This document shows positions 37,111 through 46,745 of a stretch of DNA of 64,000 bases, piece after piece (positions within the stretch are counted from its first letter, which is position 1; each line of letters begins with the position of its first letter). This DNA comes from Isoetes taiwanensis. Taxonomy: Eukaryota > Streptophyta > Lycopodiopsida > Isoetales > Isoetaceae. The notes beneath the pieces were generated by a model. The model did no database searches, had not been told where the DNA came from, and worked only from the letters and a program-made list of their open reading frames with translations. Position numbers and translations under genes: made by a program. The stretch lies in assembly GCA_021234155.1 (NCBI GenBank), contig JAJEKV010000008.1:20805959-20869958 (forward strand), written 5' to 3'.

Positions 37111-38286
37111 TTTACAACTCCTTCGCTGCCTTGCACGCCCCAGAAAAAATCACCCCAGTTGCCAGATGAGAGAACACACAAGATTACAACAAGATGAAAC
37201 TCTCGGAGTATCAGAATCTCTCTGTCATGGCCGGATTTACAAAGAGGAGACCCAATACCTCCGTTTCCATTCACAACTTCTGGCCAAAGGGCCTTCTAGT
37301 CATGATCACCAGGTTACAGTTTTTGGATGACAGAAAGAACACAAAATACCAGAACAACAGAAAGTCTACAGACACTGCCGAGTTGCTGAGCATCAATTTG
37401 GTTCTTTCACAGGAGAAAACACATGCACAAACCTGCAATTGCTAGTCCGACAACAAAATCAGAGGCAAGACTCACCAGCATCCTCCATGACGCTCCTGCC
37501 AGTCGCTCCAAGCATACACCAAGCAGGCGACTACACCAGCATGCCAGCTCAAACCCGTTCAGAAAACACCCTGCACATACTATTTCACCTACATACAGCC
37601 ACGAAATCTAGGCAATACCATGCGTGAGATACGGTTCACAAATACTAAACATAAAAATTAGAAGCTTATCGCTTTTAGATTTTTGGCTTGAATTGCTGCA
37701 ATTTGGACTGTTATAGCAGTAGACGTTTTAACACAATCATTGTTTTAGTATTATTGCAAATGTTATGTACTCCTCAGAAAAAGAATTAGCTATGGTGGTC
37801 AGACACATGCCATGGAACTGGCATGTTATGTTCTTTTTATGTCTCAAAGGTCTTTATTTTATCACAAGTCTTTACTCTATCACAAGTCTTTATGTTGTAC
37901 TGAGAAGTGTAGGCTAACTGCTAATAGTTTTTTCATCAAAAGAGTGAACTTGCATTTTATATATTCGATATATTCGGGCAAATCAATGGTGTTTTTACAA
38001 TGCAATTGATGATAGTTTAGTAAATGTAATAACGCACACCGAACATAAAAACTATTGTCTTTTTTAAGATAACAATTGTTATAAGGTTCTTGCATTCGAT
38101 TGCTAATGTTTTTATTGCACGATTGATATTGGTTTTTCAAGAAATTAAGAAACGTTTATATTTGAAAGGCCTATGTGACGATTAAACATGTACATCTACC
38201 ACTCCAGAGGTAGTGGGTTCAAGTCCCGTTCAGACCCTTTAATGTGACATCCTATTGTTATTTTAAAGCAAAAACTGGTACTGTTT
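37111..38286. other. Intergenic, no gene recognised; tRNA-like fragment near 38190-38238
   Basis: Frames here are short and unsupported. At 38196-38238 the plus strand resembles the anticodon arm and T arm of a tRNA: a CTCCAGA loop as in tRNA-Trp, then GTGGGTTCAAGTCCC. It lacks a matching acceptor 5' strand and D arm, so I do not call a tRNA gene. Confidence 0.3.
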
Positions 38287-38323
38287 TATAAACCACGATT
38301 CCGTTATTTTGAAATTATTCCAT
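38287..38323 (+). repeat. Unit 1 left terminal inverted repeat
   Basis: Thirty-seven bases, starting TATAAACCACGATTCCG. It matches the reverse complement of 50116-50152 with one T/C difference at the thirteenth base. Confidence 0.85.
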
Positions 38324-38489
38324 TGTTCATTTTTTTTACTCGGGTTTTTTCCCTATGTTTTGAGCAAGAAATTGCGTCCTGTATTTTTTTTGAATATTTT
38401 AAATTATTCCACTGTTCATTTTTTTTACTCGGGTTTTTTCCCTGTGTTTTGAGGAAGAAATTGCATCTTGTATTTTTTTTTAATATGAA
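38312..38489. repeat. 89-bp tandem duplication beside the left terminus
   Basis: Positions 38312-38400 are repeated at 38401-38489 with a handful of changes. The duplication begins inside the left inverted repeat, so the terminal ten bases AAATTATTCC occur twice. It may reflect slippage during element replication or repair. Confidence 0.85.
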
Positions 38490-38614
38490 TTGGTGGCAAT
38501 GTTGCACCATTTATTGAGTGTGTAAGAAATTAGTGACAACAAAACCAAGGCAAAAAGTAGAATGTATACTTGAAAGAATTTTACATCAAAAAACATCTTG
38601 TATATTCATATAAG

Positions 38615-39608
38615 TTATGTACATGTACTCATAACTGTACTCTCTATAAGCACCTTTGCTGCCTCAGCTGAGTGCTGTCCGTCAACGAGAATGTAGCACA
38701 CCGTGTCGTTCTTCCTTAGGTCATCCCATGTCTTCATGGATATGGCTTGTCATTGACTGAGTCCCATGGTAGAACATCAGTTGTATTTGGTACTGTGGTG
38801 GGAAATTCAACCATGGACTTTTGTATCCTCAGGGCATGTTTGGGATCAAAGATCCTAGATATGAAAGATTCTCTAGGAGATCTTATCAGCTTGTCAATGG
38901 CTATCCTTTTTGTTACATCCAAACTAAGTGGATACGATTGCTTGAACTTCAGAAGCTTGTCTACAGCATCAACCCTCAATTTCTTTTCAATATCCGTTTC
39001 CTTCACTGGCTTTGGTAAAGGCACTAGGGCCAAAGTTTCTGACTCAGGTGCACCGCCACTACCACCGAAGCCAGATATGTAGAAGTTTGAAGATGGTTTC
39101 TTCTGCAAACTTTGTCAGACTGCGGACAATCCTTCACATACAGAACGAACTGTATGGTGTGAGCCTTCAAGGGGCTAGCCATACTTTGTAACACCGTCTG
39201 CTGTCTTATCTGGCCTAAATCCATTTATACCTGCATTGTATTTGGAAATGCTGAAATTCTTCTTTACGGTCTTGTCTATTATGAAGACACAGATCTGGTC
39301 ATCAAGCTCCTCGCATGAAAGGACCAACCCTACTTTTTTGAAGGCCGCGTCTTTGTTCTCCCTTGAATGCAGGACCACGTCATACTTTGAGCTTGCACTG
39401 CTCACAGTAACATACCACTTAGACCCCTTAGGTAAAACTGTCTCTGACAAGTCTTAACTTAGCTCGCATGTTATGACTCTTCCGTCATCAATTAGCTTGA
39501 TGCCAAGAGTCCGATCTATCTCCCCAGTTTCTTCTTGTACTACCTTGGGGTCCTTCCTGGATTTCTTTGAGGGTGCAGTAGTTGATATAACTAGTGCTCT
39601 CTTGGAAG
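38615..39608 (-). pseudogene. ParB-like protein of unit 1, exon 2 (broken)
   Basis: The exon begins after an acceptor (TTGTTTTACAG) with SKRALVISTTAPSKKSRKDP. It continues KWYVTVSS...SREN, then VGLVLSCEE, a Pro-rich stretch, IRSPRESFISRIFDPKHALR and VLPWD. After a frame change it reads KTWDDLRKND...YILVDGQHSAEAAK and stops at 38615. The whole order is matched in the open gene at 62585-64000: EWYVDLAK, GILISCEEE, LIRSPSSIYVSRRYD, VLPWD. The ILVDGQHSAEAAK block resembles the DGQHR / DGhRRleAak motif of the ParB/Srx fold, with FDPKHALRIQKSM where ParB has its preceding helix. In-frame stops occur near 39455 and 39175, and a frame change near 38735. Exon 1 would be at 44755-44743 (ATGGCAACTAAAG then GT). 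ParB assignment is motif-based and moderate. Confidence 0.6.
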
Positions 39609-39650
39609 CTGTAAAACAAATATCCAACTTAGCCATTGCTGAAGTATTTC

Positions 39651-42600
39651 TGTTTTTTTTTTTTTTTTTTTTTTTTGGAGGCAAGATATTTTGTTTTTTA
39701 TTAATGAAAGAAATTAAAAAAACATATAAAGGACCCCATAGGGTAGATTTTCATGAAGCTCATATAATTTACGTCCACTCTAGAGTGACCTTCCTAAATA
39801 GCTAGAGGGGCCTACGGTGTCCTCCAAACCATGTTCCGCCCATGAGCATTTGAAATGCTCATAGAAGCCTTGTAACTGGCCTACCTTGTCAAACTCCTTG
39901 TCGTACTTATTGCCGAGCTTCCGGTGGTGGGATAGTGCCATAAGCGAAACCTCATAATTAAACATTGTATATATTCTTCTAGTGTCGATTTCTTTTTTAC
40001 CAAGGGCCACCTCGCATCTATGCTTCCACACACACCACAGGGCTACCGAGATGAGGGACTCCTGCACTTTCGAATGATTTCCCACCACAATTTCTGGCCA
40101 GCTGAATCTACTTGTTGCAACCCCTAAGATATTTGCACACCAATTCCAAAAGGGAGTAATTCGTGGACAGAAGAACATGTGGTTCACGTCCTCCTCACAT
40201 GCACAACCCAATGGACATTCCTTTGCCGTCACCATTTTCCTTTTTGTTAGTCTACTCAACGTTTCAATTCCATTGTGCCAGGCCAACCATCTAAACACCT
40301 GGATCTTCCGACAGCACCATTGATTCCAACATCTTACCAGATGCGGCACAAACTCATCATGATCGATTCCCATTTCCACAGCTGATTTGAAGTGGTCTCT
40401 TTGAAGCATTATCCTGTATACTGTCTTGACACTGTATGTGCTACAGATTTCCCCTCTTTCATTCCTGAGAGACCATTTTTCAGGATCCTTCACTATGCCT
40501 GATACCACATCCACATTTGCTCTAATTTGCCCATAGATTTTCTTGTTAGTGCTTCTCCCTCCTACTAGACTTTTCACGGTAGTCCATGCTTTCCAATTGC
40601 TAGTCTCCTCTGACCATAAGTCCTTGAGCTTGCAGATTCCTTTTCCCCGCCATATTGCGTACATCTGAGGGTATGCCAGAGCTAGTGGCTTAGTTCCCGG
40701 ACCACATATATTCAAGTTCCAGAAAATGGAGTGCTCGCCTGCCTCCCATGGTAGATCCTCCAAGACAAACAGCTCTGATACCTGTTGCCATGCTTTTAGA
40801 AGGTGTCTCATCATATTGGACAAGCCTTTGCCCAGAACGAAAGTGAAGTAGGCTGCATTAGGAAGTTCCATAGCTACAGAAGGCTTCCCTTTAGGATGGC
40901 ATCTTGTCAAATTATACAGAACAAATTGCATTGCTGGAGAGCTATCCCCCTGAAGAGCACGCCATACTTGTTTTGCTGCTAGGGCCTGTGCCTGAACCCA
41001 TAGATCCTTAAGGCCTAATCCACCATCAGATCTGTTCCTGCAGACTTCTGTCCATGCCAATTTTGACGGTCCATGCCACAGGAACTTCCTTATGATTGTA
41101 TGCATCTTCTCGTAGACATACTTCGGGCCCAATAGAATGGATGAGATATATACATGAGATGCATTGAGCACCGCATTGCAGACCGAGATCCTACCAGCTA
41201 GGGAGAGGTTCTTGGCTGACCACATGTTGACTTTCTTCCTCAGCTTGTCGATAATAGGATTCCATAGTCCTTTCAAATTGAGGTTAGGACTTAATGGAAT
41301 ACCAAGTAACTTGCATGCTTCGTTCTTAGAGCATACCTTGATTTTGAGAGTGTTAAGACTTGCGTCCACTGGTTCATCGAAGGGCCATATTAGTGTAGAC
41401 TTGTGGAGGTTAAGCTCCACTCCTGTAGCAGCCGAGAAGCATCTTATAGTATCCAAAAAGTTGGAAATGCTGTTACCTTCATAGTGTACAAAGGCGAAAG
41501 AGTCATCAGCGAATTGCATTAAAGGGATCTGCCTTGGAGCTTGCCCAGGTAGTGTTAGCCCCACAATCTTGCCCTCTTCTTGTTGTTTTGCTATCATACC
41601 ATTCAGCACATGTGCTACAATCAGGAATAAGTACGGGGCAAGCGGGCAGCCCTGACGTACTCCTCTTCTAAGTGGGAAACATTTAGAGGGTGCTCCGTTT
41701 AGAATGATTGATGCGCTGGCTGATTCCATCATTCCCATAATCATAGTGGTGGCTCCTGCAGCCAAGCCCATTGCCTCTAAGAAAGCTTTCAATGTGTCCC
41801 ATCTGATGGTGTCATATGCCCGTGCGAAATCCAACTTGAGCAGCACACATTTTTGCTTAGACTCTTTGCACCAATTTAGACCTTCTGCTGCCACCAAATA
41901 GTTGTCGTGGATGCATCTATTTGCTAGAAATGCTGATTGCTCCTTCCCTATAATTCTCTCAAGAGCTGGTTTCAGCCTGTTGGCTATCAATTTGGCTAAA
42001 ACTTTGTAGACAGTGTTGGTTAATGCTATTGGCCTCCATTCCTGAAAGTGCGCAGGTTTGTCCACCTTAGGGATGAGCGCAATAAACCCAGCAGACATGG
42101 CTGGGTGCAGGCCTTTGTATACCCAGGCATCCTTGATTGTTTCTACCATATCTTCACCCAAAACATCCCAAAACTCTAGGTATAGTTCAGGTGGCAGCCC
42201 ATCCGGACCCGGTGATTTCCCATGTGCCATTGCCTTGAGAGTTTTCCATACCTCCTGAGGAGTGATCCCTTGCATCATGCGCTCATTATCCTCTTGTGTA
42301 AAAAAGTTTTGAATGGAATCGAGACACTCCTTCATAGCTTCTTGATAATTCTGTGGCGCAGGCTTCTTCTCAAAAAGGTCTCTGAATTTGTCCACAAAGA
42401 ATTCTTCTATTTGCCTCGGATCTGTTACTTTGATCCCTCTGCCATCATTTATCTCTGTAATACCATTGGAGTACAGCCTTGCATTGGCCATTTTAAAGAA
42501 TGTATGGGAGTTCTCCTGGTCCATTTCAGCATAGCATCTGGCTTTGGATCTGACAGCGGCTCCTTTTGCCTCTATTTCTTCTATTGCCTTTATTCTAATT

Positions 42601-43375
42601 TCCAGTTCTTCCTCCTGTTTATGGAGATTTAGATCCAGCGGATTGCCAATGAGGGCATGTCTAACCTTGCTCACCTTGCTGTAGAGCTCAGCCTTTGATT
42701 CCCTAAATGAGCGGGCACGAATTCTGCCCCAATCCTTTATCCATGATTTGATCTCTTTGATTTTCAAATTCCATCTAATCATCCCAGGAAGGTGCGCATT
42801 CTGAGGCAATTTTCCAACAAATTCCCTAAAAGGCTCACAGAAGTCCTTCTTATTGAGATAACTGGTGTTATATTTGAATGGAAGATTCTTCTTCTTGTAA
42901 CTTCGGCTTTTTACAGGAAAATGCAACACCTGAGGAATGTGATCAGATTGTGTATACCCTAGGTCAGCCTCCACAAAGCACCCATTGAAGAAATCGATTC
43001 CTTTGTTGCACACGTAAAACCTATCCAGTAGGCAGTACACCCTTTTCTGTCCCTTCTGTTTGTTAGTCCAGGAGTAGCTGCTATTAGCAGGTGGTATTAA
43101 AGAGAATCCCACACTGCTGATTAAATCCTCCCATTCCTTTCTTTCTCCTTTAGATAGGTTGCGGTGGAGCCCAACTTTCTGATCCCAGCTATCAGTCATG
43201 TTAAGGTCTCCACCCAGGACCCAGCTCATTTCTACTTGGGCTTCAATCCAAACTTTTATTTCATTCCAGAGGTTAGCTCTGTCAGCAGGACAGTTTGATG
43301 CATAGATATTGATTGCACCCCATTTCTCGCTAGTAAGCAATTTGCACCAACATCTCGTGCATGGCGTGACAAGTC
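39651..43375 (-). mobile_element. L1-type LINE, 5' truncated, inserted in unit 1
   Basis: A run of about 26 T at 39651-39676 is the poly(A) tail of a minus-strand LINE, followed by about 100 bases of 3' UTR and an uninterrupted ORF2. The ORF lacks the first part of the endonuclease, so the element is 5' truncated. Its left end is about 43366-43376, against the hairpin repeat at 43399. I could not find a matching target duplication at the two ends. It lies between exon 1 and exon 2 of the ParB-like gene, so it entered an intron of unit 1. Confidence 0.85.
39780..43340 (-). CDS. LINE ORF2: endonuclease (partial), reverse transcriptase, zf-RVT
   Basis: A 1186-codon frame with no stop. The N-terminus joins the AP-endonuclease domain midway (WVLGGDLNMTD about residue 40; SDHIPQVL about residue 130). 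The reverse transcriptase follows, with ALTNTVYKVLAKLIANRL, RRGVRQGCPLAPYLF (near 41650) and the catalytic FADD (near 41505, residue about 611). The C-terminal zf-RVT region lies near 40120-40330 (RWLAWHNGIETLSRLTKRK, then CPLGCACEEDVNHMFFCP). This order is that of plant L1/RandI elements. The frame remains open upstream of the first Met to about 43375. The uninterrupted length indicates recent insertion even though the copy cannot be autonomous. Confidence 0.92.
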   Translation of the reverse strand: MLTSEKWGAINIYASNCPADRANLWNEIKVWIEAQVEMSWVLGGDLNMTDSWDQKVGLHRNLSKGERKEWEDLISSVGFSLIPPANSSYSWTNKQKGQKRVYCLLDRFYVCNKGIDFFNGCFVEADLGYTQSDHIPQVLHFPVKSRSYKKKNLPFKYNTSYLNKKDFCEPFREFVGKLPQNAHLPGMIRWNLKIKEIKSWIKDWGRIRARSFRESKAELYSKVSKVRHALIGNPLDLNLHKQEEELEIRIKAIEEIEAKGAAVRSKARCYAEMDQENSHTFFKMANARLYSNGITEINDGRGIKVTDPRQIEEFFVDKFRDLFEKKPAPQNYQEAMKECLDSIQNFFTQEDNERMMQGITPQEVWKTLKAMAHGKSPGPDGLPPELYLEFWDVLGEDMVETIKDAWVYKGLHPAMSAGFIALIPKVDKPAHFQEWRPIALTNTVYKVLAKLIANRLKPALERIIGKEQSAFLANRCIHDNYLVAAEGLNWCKESKQKCVLLKLDFARAYDTIRWDTLKAFLEAMGLAAGATTMIMGMMESASASIILNGAPSKCFPLRRGVRQGCPLAPYLFLIVAHVLNGMIAKQQEEGKIVGLTLPGQAPRQIPLMQFADDSFAFVHYEGNSISNFLDTIRCFSAATGVELNLHKSTLIWPFDEPVDASLNTLKIKVCSKNEACKLLGIPLSPNLNLKGLWNPIIDKLRKKVNMWSAKNLSLAGRISVCNAVLNASHVYISSILLGPKYVYEKMHTIIRKFLWHGPSKLAWTEVCRNRSDGGLGLKDLWVQAQALAAKQVWRALQGDSSPAMQFVLYNLTRCHPKGKPSVAMELPNAAYFTFVLGKGLSNMMRHLLKAWQQVSELFVLEDLPWEAGEHSIFWNLNICGPGTKPLALAYPQMYAIWRGKGICKLKDLWSEETSNWKAWTTVKSLVGGRSTNKKIYGQIRANVDVVSGIVKDPEKWSLRNERGEICSTYSVKTVYRIMLQRDHFKSAVEMGIDHDEFVPHLVRCWNQWCCRKIQVFRWLAWHNGIETLSRLTKRKMVTAKECPLGCACEEDVNHMFFCPRITPFWNWCANILGVATSRFSWPEIVVGNHSKVQESLISVALWCVWKHRCEVALGKKEIDTRRIYTMFNYEVSLMALSHHRKLGNKYDKEFDKVGQLQGFYEHFKCSWAEHGLEDTVGPSSYLGRSL

Positions 43376-43398
43376 TATAAAGATTTATTGTTAGAGCA

Positions 43399-43546
43399 AT
43401 TTTTTCGGATTCGCGCGTAGCGCGAGTCGAAGGATCCAGGATACTAAGAGAGATGGAATGCTACGCGCGAGAAGTCACATTCCATCTCTCTTATTGTCCT
43501 GGCATAGGGTTGACCTCGACTCGCGCTACCAACGAATCTGAAAAAA
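43399..43546. repeat. Foldback repeat (MITE-like) with GCGCGTAGCGCG core
   Basis: TTTTTTCGGATTCG...AGAGAGATGGAATG on the left pairs with CATTCCATCTCTCTTATTG...CGAATCTGAAAAAA on the right, giving arms of about 60 bases with gaps. Both arms contain AGCGCGAGTCGA. A second, more degraded relative lies at 43667-43805, sharing AGTCTATAA.GATTTATT at the start and ending AAGTCTATAGAC. Confidence 0.7.
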
Positions 43547-43666
43547 GAGTAACATAACACTACACAGAAAGCCATTGGATACTTCCATCCATATCACACA
43601 TGAATATACATTACAAGCATATGTAGCTTATTATACCAAAGTCGAACCATATGAAACATTTAAATA

Positions 43667-43805
43667 GTCTATAAGGATTTATTAGCACTGCAATCTTTTT
43701 GCTAATTCGCGCATACATGACTAGAAGGACAACCCTACTTATGCTACTAAGAGTGATGGAATCTGGACTTCTCACACTAAGCGCAAGAAGTCTATAGACC
43801 GAGGG
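43667..43805. repeat. Degraded relative of the 43399 foldback repeat
   Basis: It starts AGTCTATAAGGATTTATTAG and ends AAGTCTATAGAC, with internal CGCGCATACATGACTAGAAGG and GTGATGGAATCTGGACTT matching the first copy loosely. Non-coding. Confidence 0.5.
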
Positions 43806-43956
43806 CACTCCACATAATACTTAACATAGAAAAACATTAAAAAGAGTATGCTTCCTAAAAAAGAAAATCATAACACAGGGAAGCGTAGCCCACTTCCCTG
43901 TCTCTGATGAATACAATTGAAGATTAAGATACTAGGAATTATAATCACAGAGCATT

Positions 43957-44880
43957 GCAGATTCACTTAGCAAGACTAAGCAGAAAACCCTTGAACACAA
44001 AATCAAACAAAGAACTTGGAATTGATGCAGTAGATTACATGACTAAGCTGCAAACAAAGACAAGCCAAGAAGCAGAGATGCAGGGTAATAGAGATATTTC
44101 AATGAAGATAAAGTTAAACAGATAATCTAATCAAATTAGAGTTGCAGAGTCACAGAGTGACAGAGTTAATCACATAGTCACAGAGTTTCTAAATCTATTA
44201 ACAAAGTTAAGCACACAATAAAAAAGTTTCTAAAACCTATTGAAAACAGAGTCACAGAATTTCTAATCTATTAAAAACTCGAACATACTAACTTTTAGTT
44301 GCCATATCGAAGTGGGTTAAGCTCTAGAAATTGGAACTGAGCTCTGTTGTAGCTCGAGAAGCTGGGGTGCAGCTTATTACTAAGAAAATCTCAAATCGAG
44401 CCGGAATTTTTGTAAACATGCCGAAATTTGCAGATTCACTTAGCAAGACTAAGCAGAAAACCCTGAACACAAAATCAAACAAATAATTGAAATTGCAGTA
44501 GATTACATGACTAAGCTGCAAACAAAGACAAGCCAAGAAGCAGAGATGCAGGGTAATAGAGGTATTTCAATGAAGACAAAGCAAATCAGAGTTGCAGAGT
44601 CATAGAGTGACAGAGTTAATCACATAGTCACAGAGTTTCTAAATCTACAAATAAAGTTAAGCACACAATAAAACAGTTTCTAAAACCTATTAAAAACAGA
44701 GTCACAGAGTTCCTAATCTATTAAAAACTCGAACATACTAACCTTTAGTTGCCATATCGAAGTGGGTTAAGCTCTAGAAACTGGAATTGAGCTCTGTTGC
44801 AGCTCGAGAAGCTGGGGTGCAGCTTATTACTAAGAAAATCTCAAATCGAGCCGGAATTTTTGTAAACAGGCCGAAAATGA
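43957..44880. repeat. 473-bp tandem duplication carrying the ParB-like exon 1
   Basis: The sequence from GCAGATTCACTTAGC at 43957 recurs from 44430, and copy 2 ends near 44880. Differences are scattered single bases and small indels. Each copy contains the putative first exon ATGGCAACTAAAG and its 5' leader (minus strand). It also contains several CACAGAGT repeats. Confidence 0.9.
44743..44755 (-). pseudogene. Putative exon 1 of the unit 1 ParB-like gene
   Basis: On the minus strand ATGGCAACTAAAG is followed by GTTAGTATG, a good splice donor. Unit 2 has the same design: a short first exon beginning ATGTCTTCTAAAACG and an exon starting with basic residues after the intron. Exon 1 occurs twice because it lies inside the 473-bp tandem duplication; the other copy is 44293-44305. 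Upstream sequence from 44.9 kb would be the promoter side. Confidence 0.4.
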
Positions 44881-46033
44881 AAGAGGATACCTCGAACTGA
44901 CGGTAGTGCTCGAGAAATTTTGCTCAATTGAGAGATTGCTCAATACAAAGGCATCGGAAAGTAAGGCGCTCGAAGCAAAATGTCGCGAAAAAAATTAGGA
45001 ATGAAAAAAATGAGATTCAAATTCGATTGAAATTAGAAAACACGTGATTATTACATGGGTCGTACAAAATTAATGAATAGACGCTCGCCATTAAAACCGT
45101 ATAGTATCCTTATTACTTTCTAAGAAAATACGAAAATTAATCCCGTCGCCATTTAAAATTTGAAAGCTTTTAGCCCGCCCGCAAATATCCCTTTCCCCAA
45201 CTACTTTTCAATCATTGGCCTGTACTAACTGTCTATTTAAAAAATGCCCGCCATTTATAACATTCTTGGTTGCACATTGGATCATGGAATTTGTATTTCT
45301 CTCTTGCACGTAGATAAACACAAGAACTGTGTTTTCATTACAGTGTTTCAAAAATTTGGGATGTCATCTAGAAGCTGAAGCGCTGGATCAGGCTTCCATA
45401 TCTCAGGTAGTTCTTCTATCAAGTGAGTGGATTGTGGCGCCATGACTAGTGCAACATATCAACTATAGCATGCCATGGAGTGCCCTTGGGACCTGATTAT
45501 ATTGGAATTAGATTGACAGACTGCTTTGCTACCACTCATCCATTACAAAGACCACATGCATGAGCAAAAGCACTTGAAGAATTAGTAGGGAGTTTCTTGG
45601 CTTGGCCAATAACACTACTCAGAGAGGTATGTACTGAAAGTTTACTGTAGCACTGTTGCTCTTTATTGTAGCTATTGTAGCATATTTCACGTGTCATCTT
45701 TACATGTGATACTGACATGCATACTCGTATGTCTACACAATAATGCTGCTACTGTATTGCTCATGCTATAAATAGTAGTCCCTTCAGTGGCAGTGCATTA
45801 GTCATGTCCTAGAATCCGATTATATCCTGTTCTAATTGGAATTGCTGATATACCTTGCCACCGGCTCCAGAATGTGTGGATCAGTGTAATTAAAAAACAT
45901 TTACTCCAAAACATTTAAACAATATAGCTTTATAAAAGCTATTCTGGTAAGACTAGTAGCAGTGGTGCCGGATCAACAATCACTGTCCTTTGTACAATAT
46001 AATCTAATCTATCTGCATCCAGATTTATCATCA
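44881..46033. promoter_or_regulatory. Central divergent promoter region of unit 1
   Basis: This region lies between the divergently transcribed ParB-like (left) and DUF7869-like (right) genes. A possible TATA element for the rightward gene is CTATTTAAAAAA at about 45232. A likely leader exon is ATGGAATTTG...ATATCTCAG ending near 45412 with a GT after it. No other gene is supported. Confidence 0.35.
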
Positions 46034-46441
46034 TCAGCAGGCAGTTATTTTGGCCTCTAGCATTCCTGAATGGTAGGTCCTTAGACTCTCTAATAAATTT
46101 TTTTGTCCAACTTCTAGGACTAAGAAATAGCTCAAAACAAAGGTAATGCCAATTGATGCAACTGCATGGAGGACTACTTCAGCTATCTGGGCATTGAACT
46201 CGGCTGCCACTTGCTGCACTTCACTTCCACATCCATCTCTCTCCTCAGAAACATGAAGGAGATGGTCGAACTTGTGGACCAATCTATGAAAATCCCTGAA
46301 TAGGGTAGCTTTCGGGATATCTCTGTGAAGTGCCTTGTCCAGGGCTTTGGTGAGACTCAAGGCCAAGTCTCCCTCGTGGGCATGAACTCCATATTGGTAG
46401 CATTGACATGCACCAAACTGGTTTGGTAACCCATTGAGCAA
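46034..46441 (-). CDS. Unidentified 135-codon frame
   Basis: The frame has ordinary composition, with TKALDKALHRDIPKATLFRDFHRLVHKFDHLLHV followed by a hydrophobic segment (VVLHAVASIGITFVLSYFLVLE). I do not recognise a family. It sits in the central region of unit 1 where unit 2 carries accessory genes, but it is not an obvious homologue of those. It could also lie in an intron of the DUF7869-like transcript. Confidence 0.25.
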   Translation of the reverse strand: MLNGLPNQFGACQCYQYGVHAHEGDLALSLTKALDKALHRDIPKATLFRDFHRLVHKFDHLLHVSEERDGCGSEVQQVAAEFNAQIAEVVLHAVASIGITFVLSYFLVLEVGQKNLLESLRTYHSGMLEAKITAC

Positions 46442-46559
46442 AGAGATTGGAATGGCGAAATGATATTTTTACTGATTCAGCAAATACAAAATGGGATATG
46501 TGCTGATGTGTCTAGACCTGTTATTCACAGACAGAAATATTGAATACTTTTGTATGAGT

Positions 46560-46665
46560 CACGCCCAGTGCGACATATCTGTATTTGGTAAATTATTATG
46601 CTTTTCTTACGTATTTCATATAATTATTGTTCATACGTGTCGCCGCACTGTCCTACGTAGCGCAG
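46560..46665. promoter_or_regulatory. Inverted CGC/CACTG motifs upstream of the unit 1 DUF7869-like gene
   Basis: CGCCCAGTGCGACA at about 46563 is opposed by TGTCGCCGCACTG at about 46638, followed by GCGCAGTG at 46660. These may be an inverted binding-site pair analogous to the palindromes of unit 2, though with a different sequence. Weak. Confidence 0.25.
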
Positions 46666-46745
46666 TGTAGGCATTGTATAAATATTTCAATTATTGTTAT
46701 TGCATACAATATTATGTTTTCCTCAACCTTTCTTCTAATTTTCAG

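Noticed and set aside
38187-38240. A tRNA gene
   Set aside because: Only an anticodon-like loop and a T-arm-like segment are present; no acceptor stem or D arm pairs.
39609-39684. A lysine-rich MPPKKKKKKK start for the unit 1 ParB-like protein
   Set aside because: The lysines are the translated poly(A) tail of the inserted LINE; the real exon begins after the acceptor at 39609-39610.
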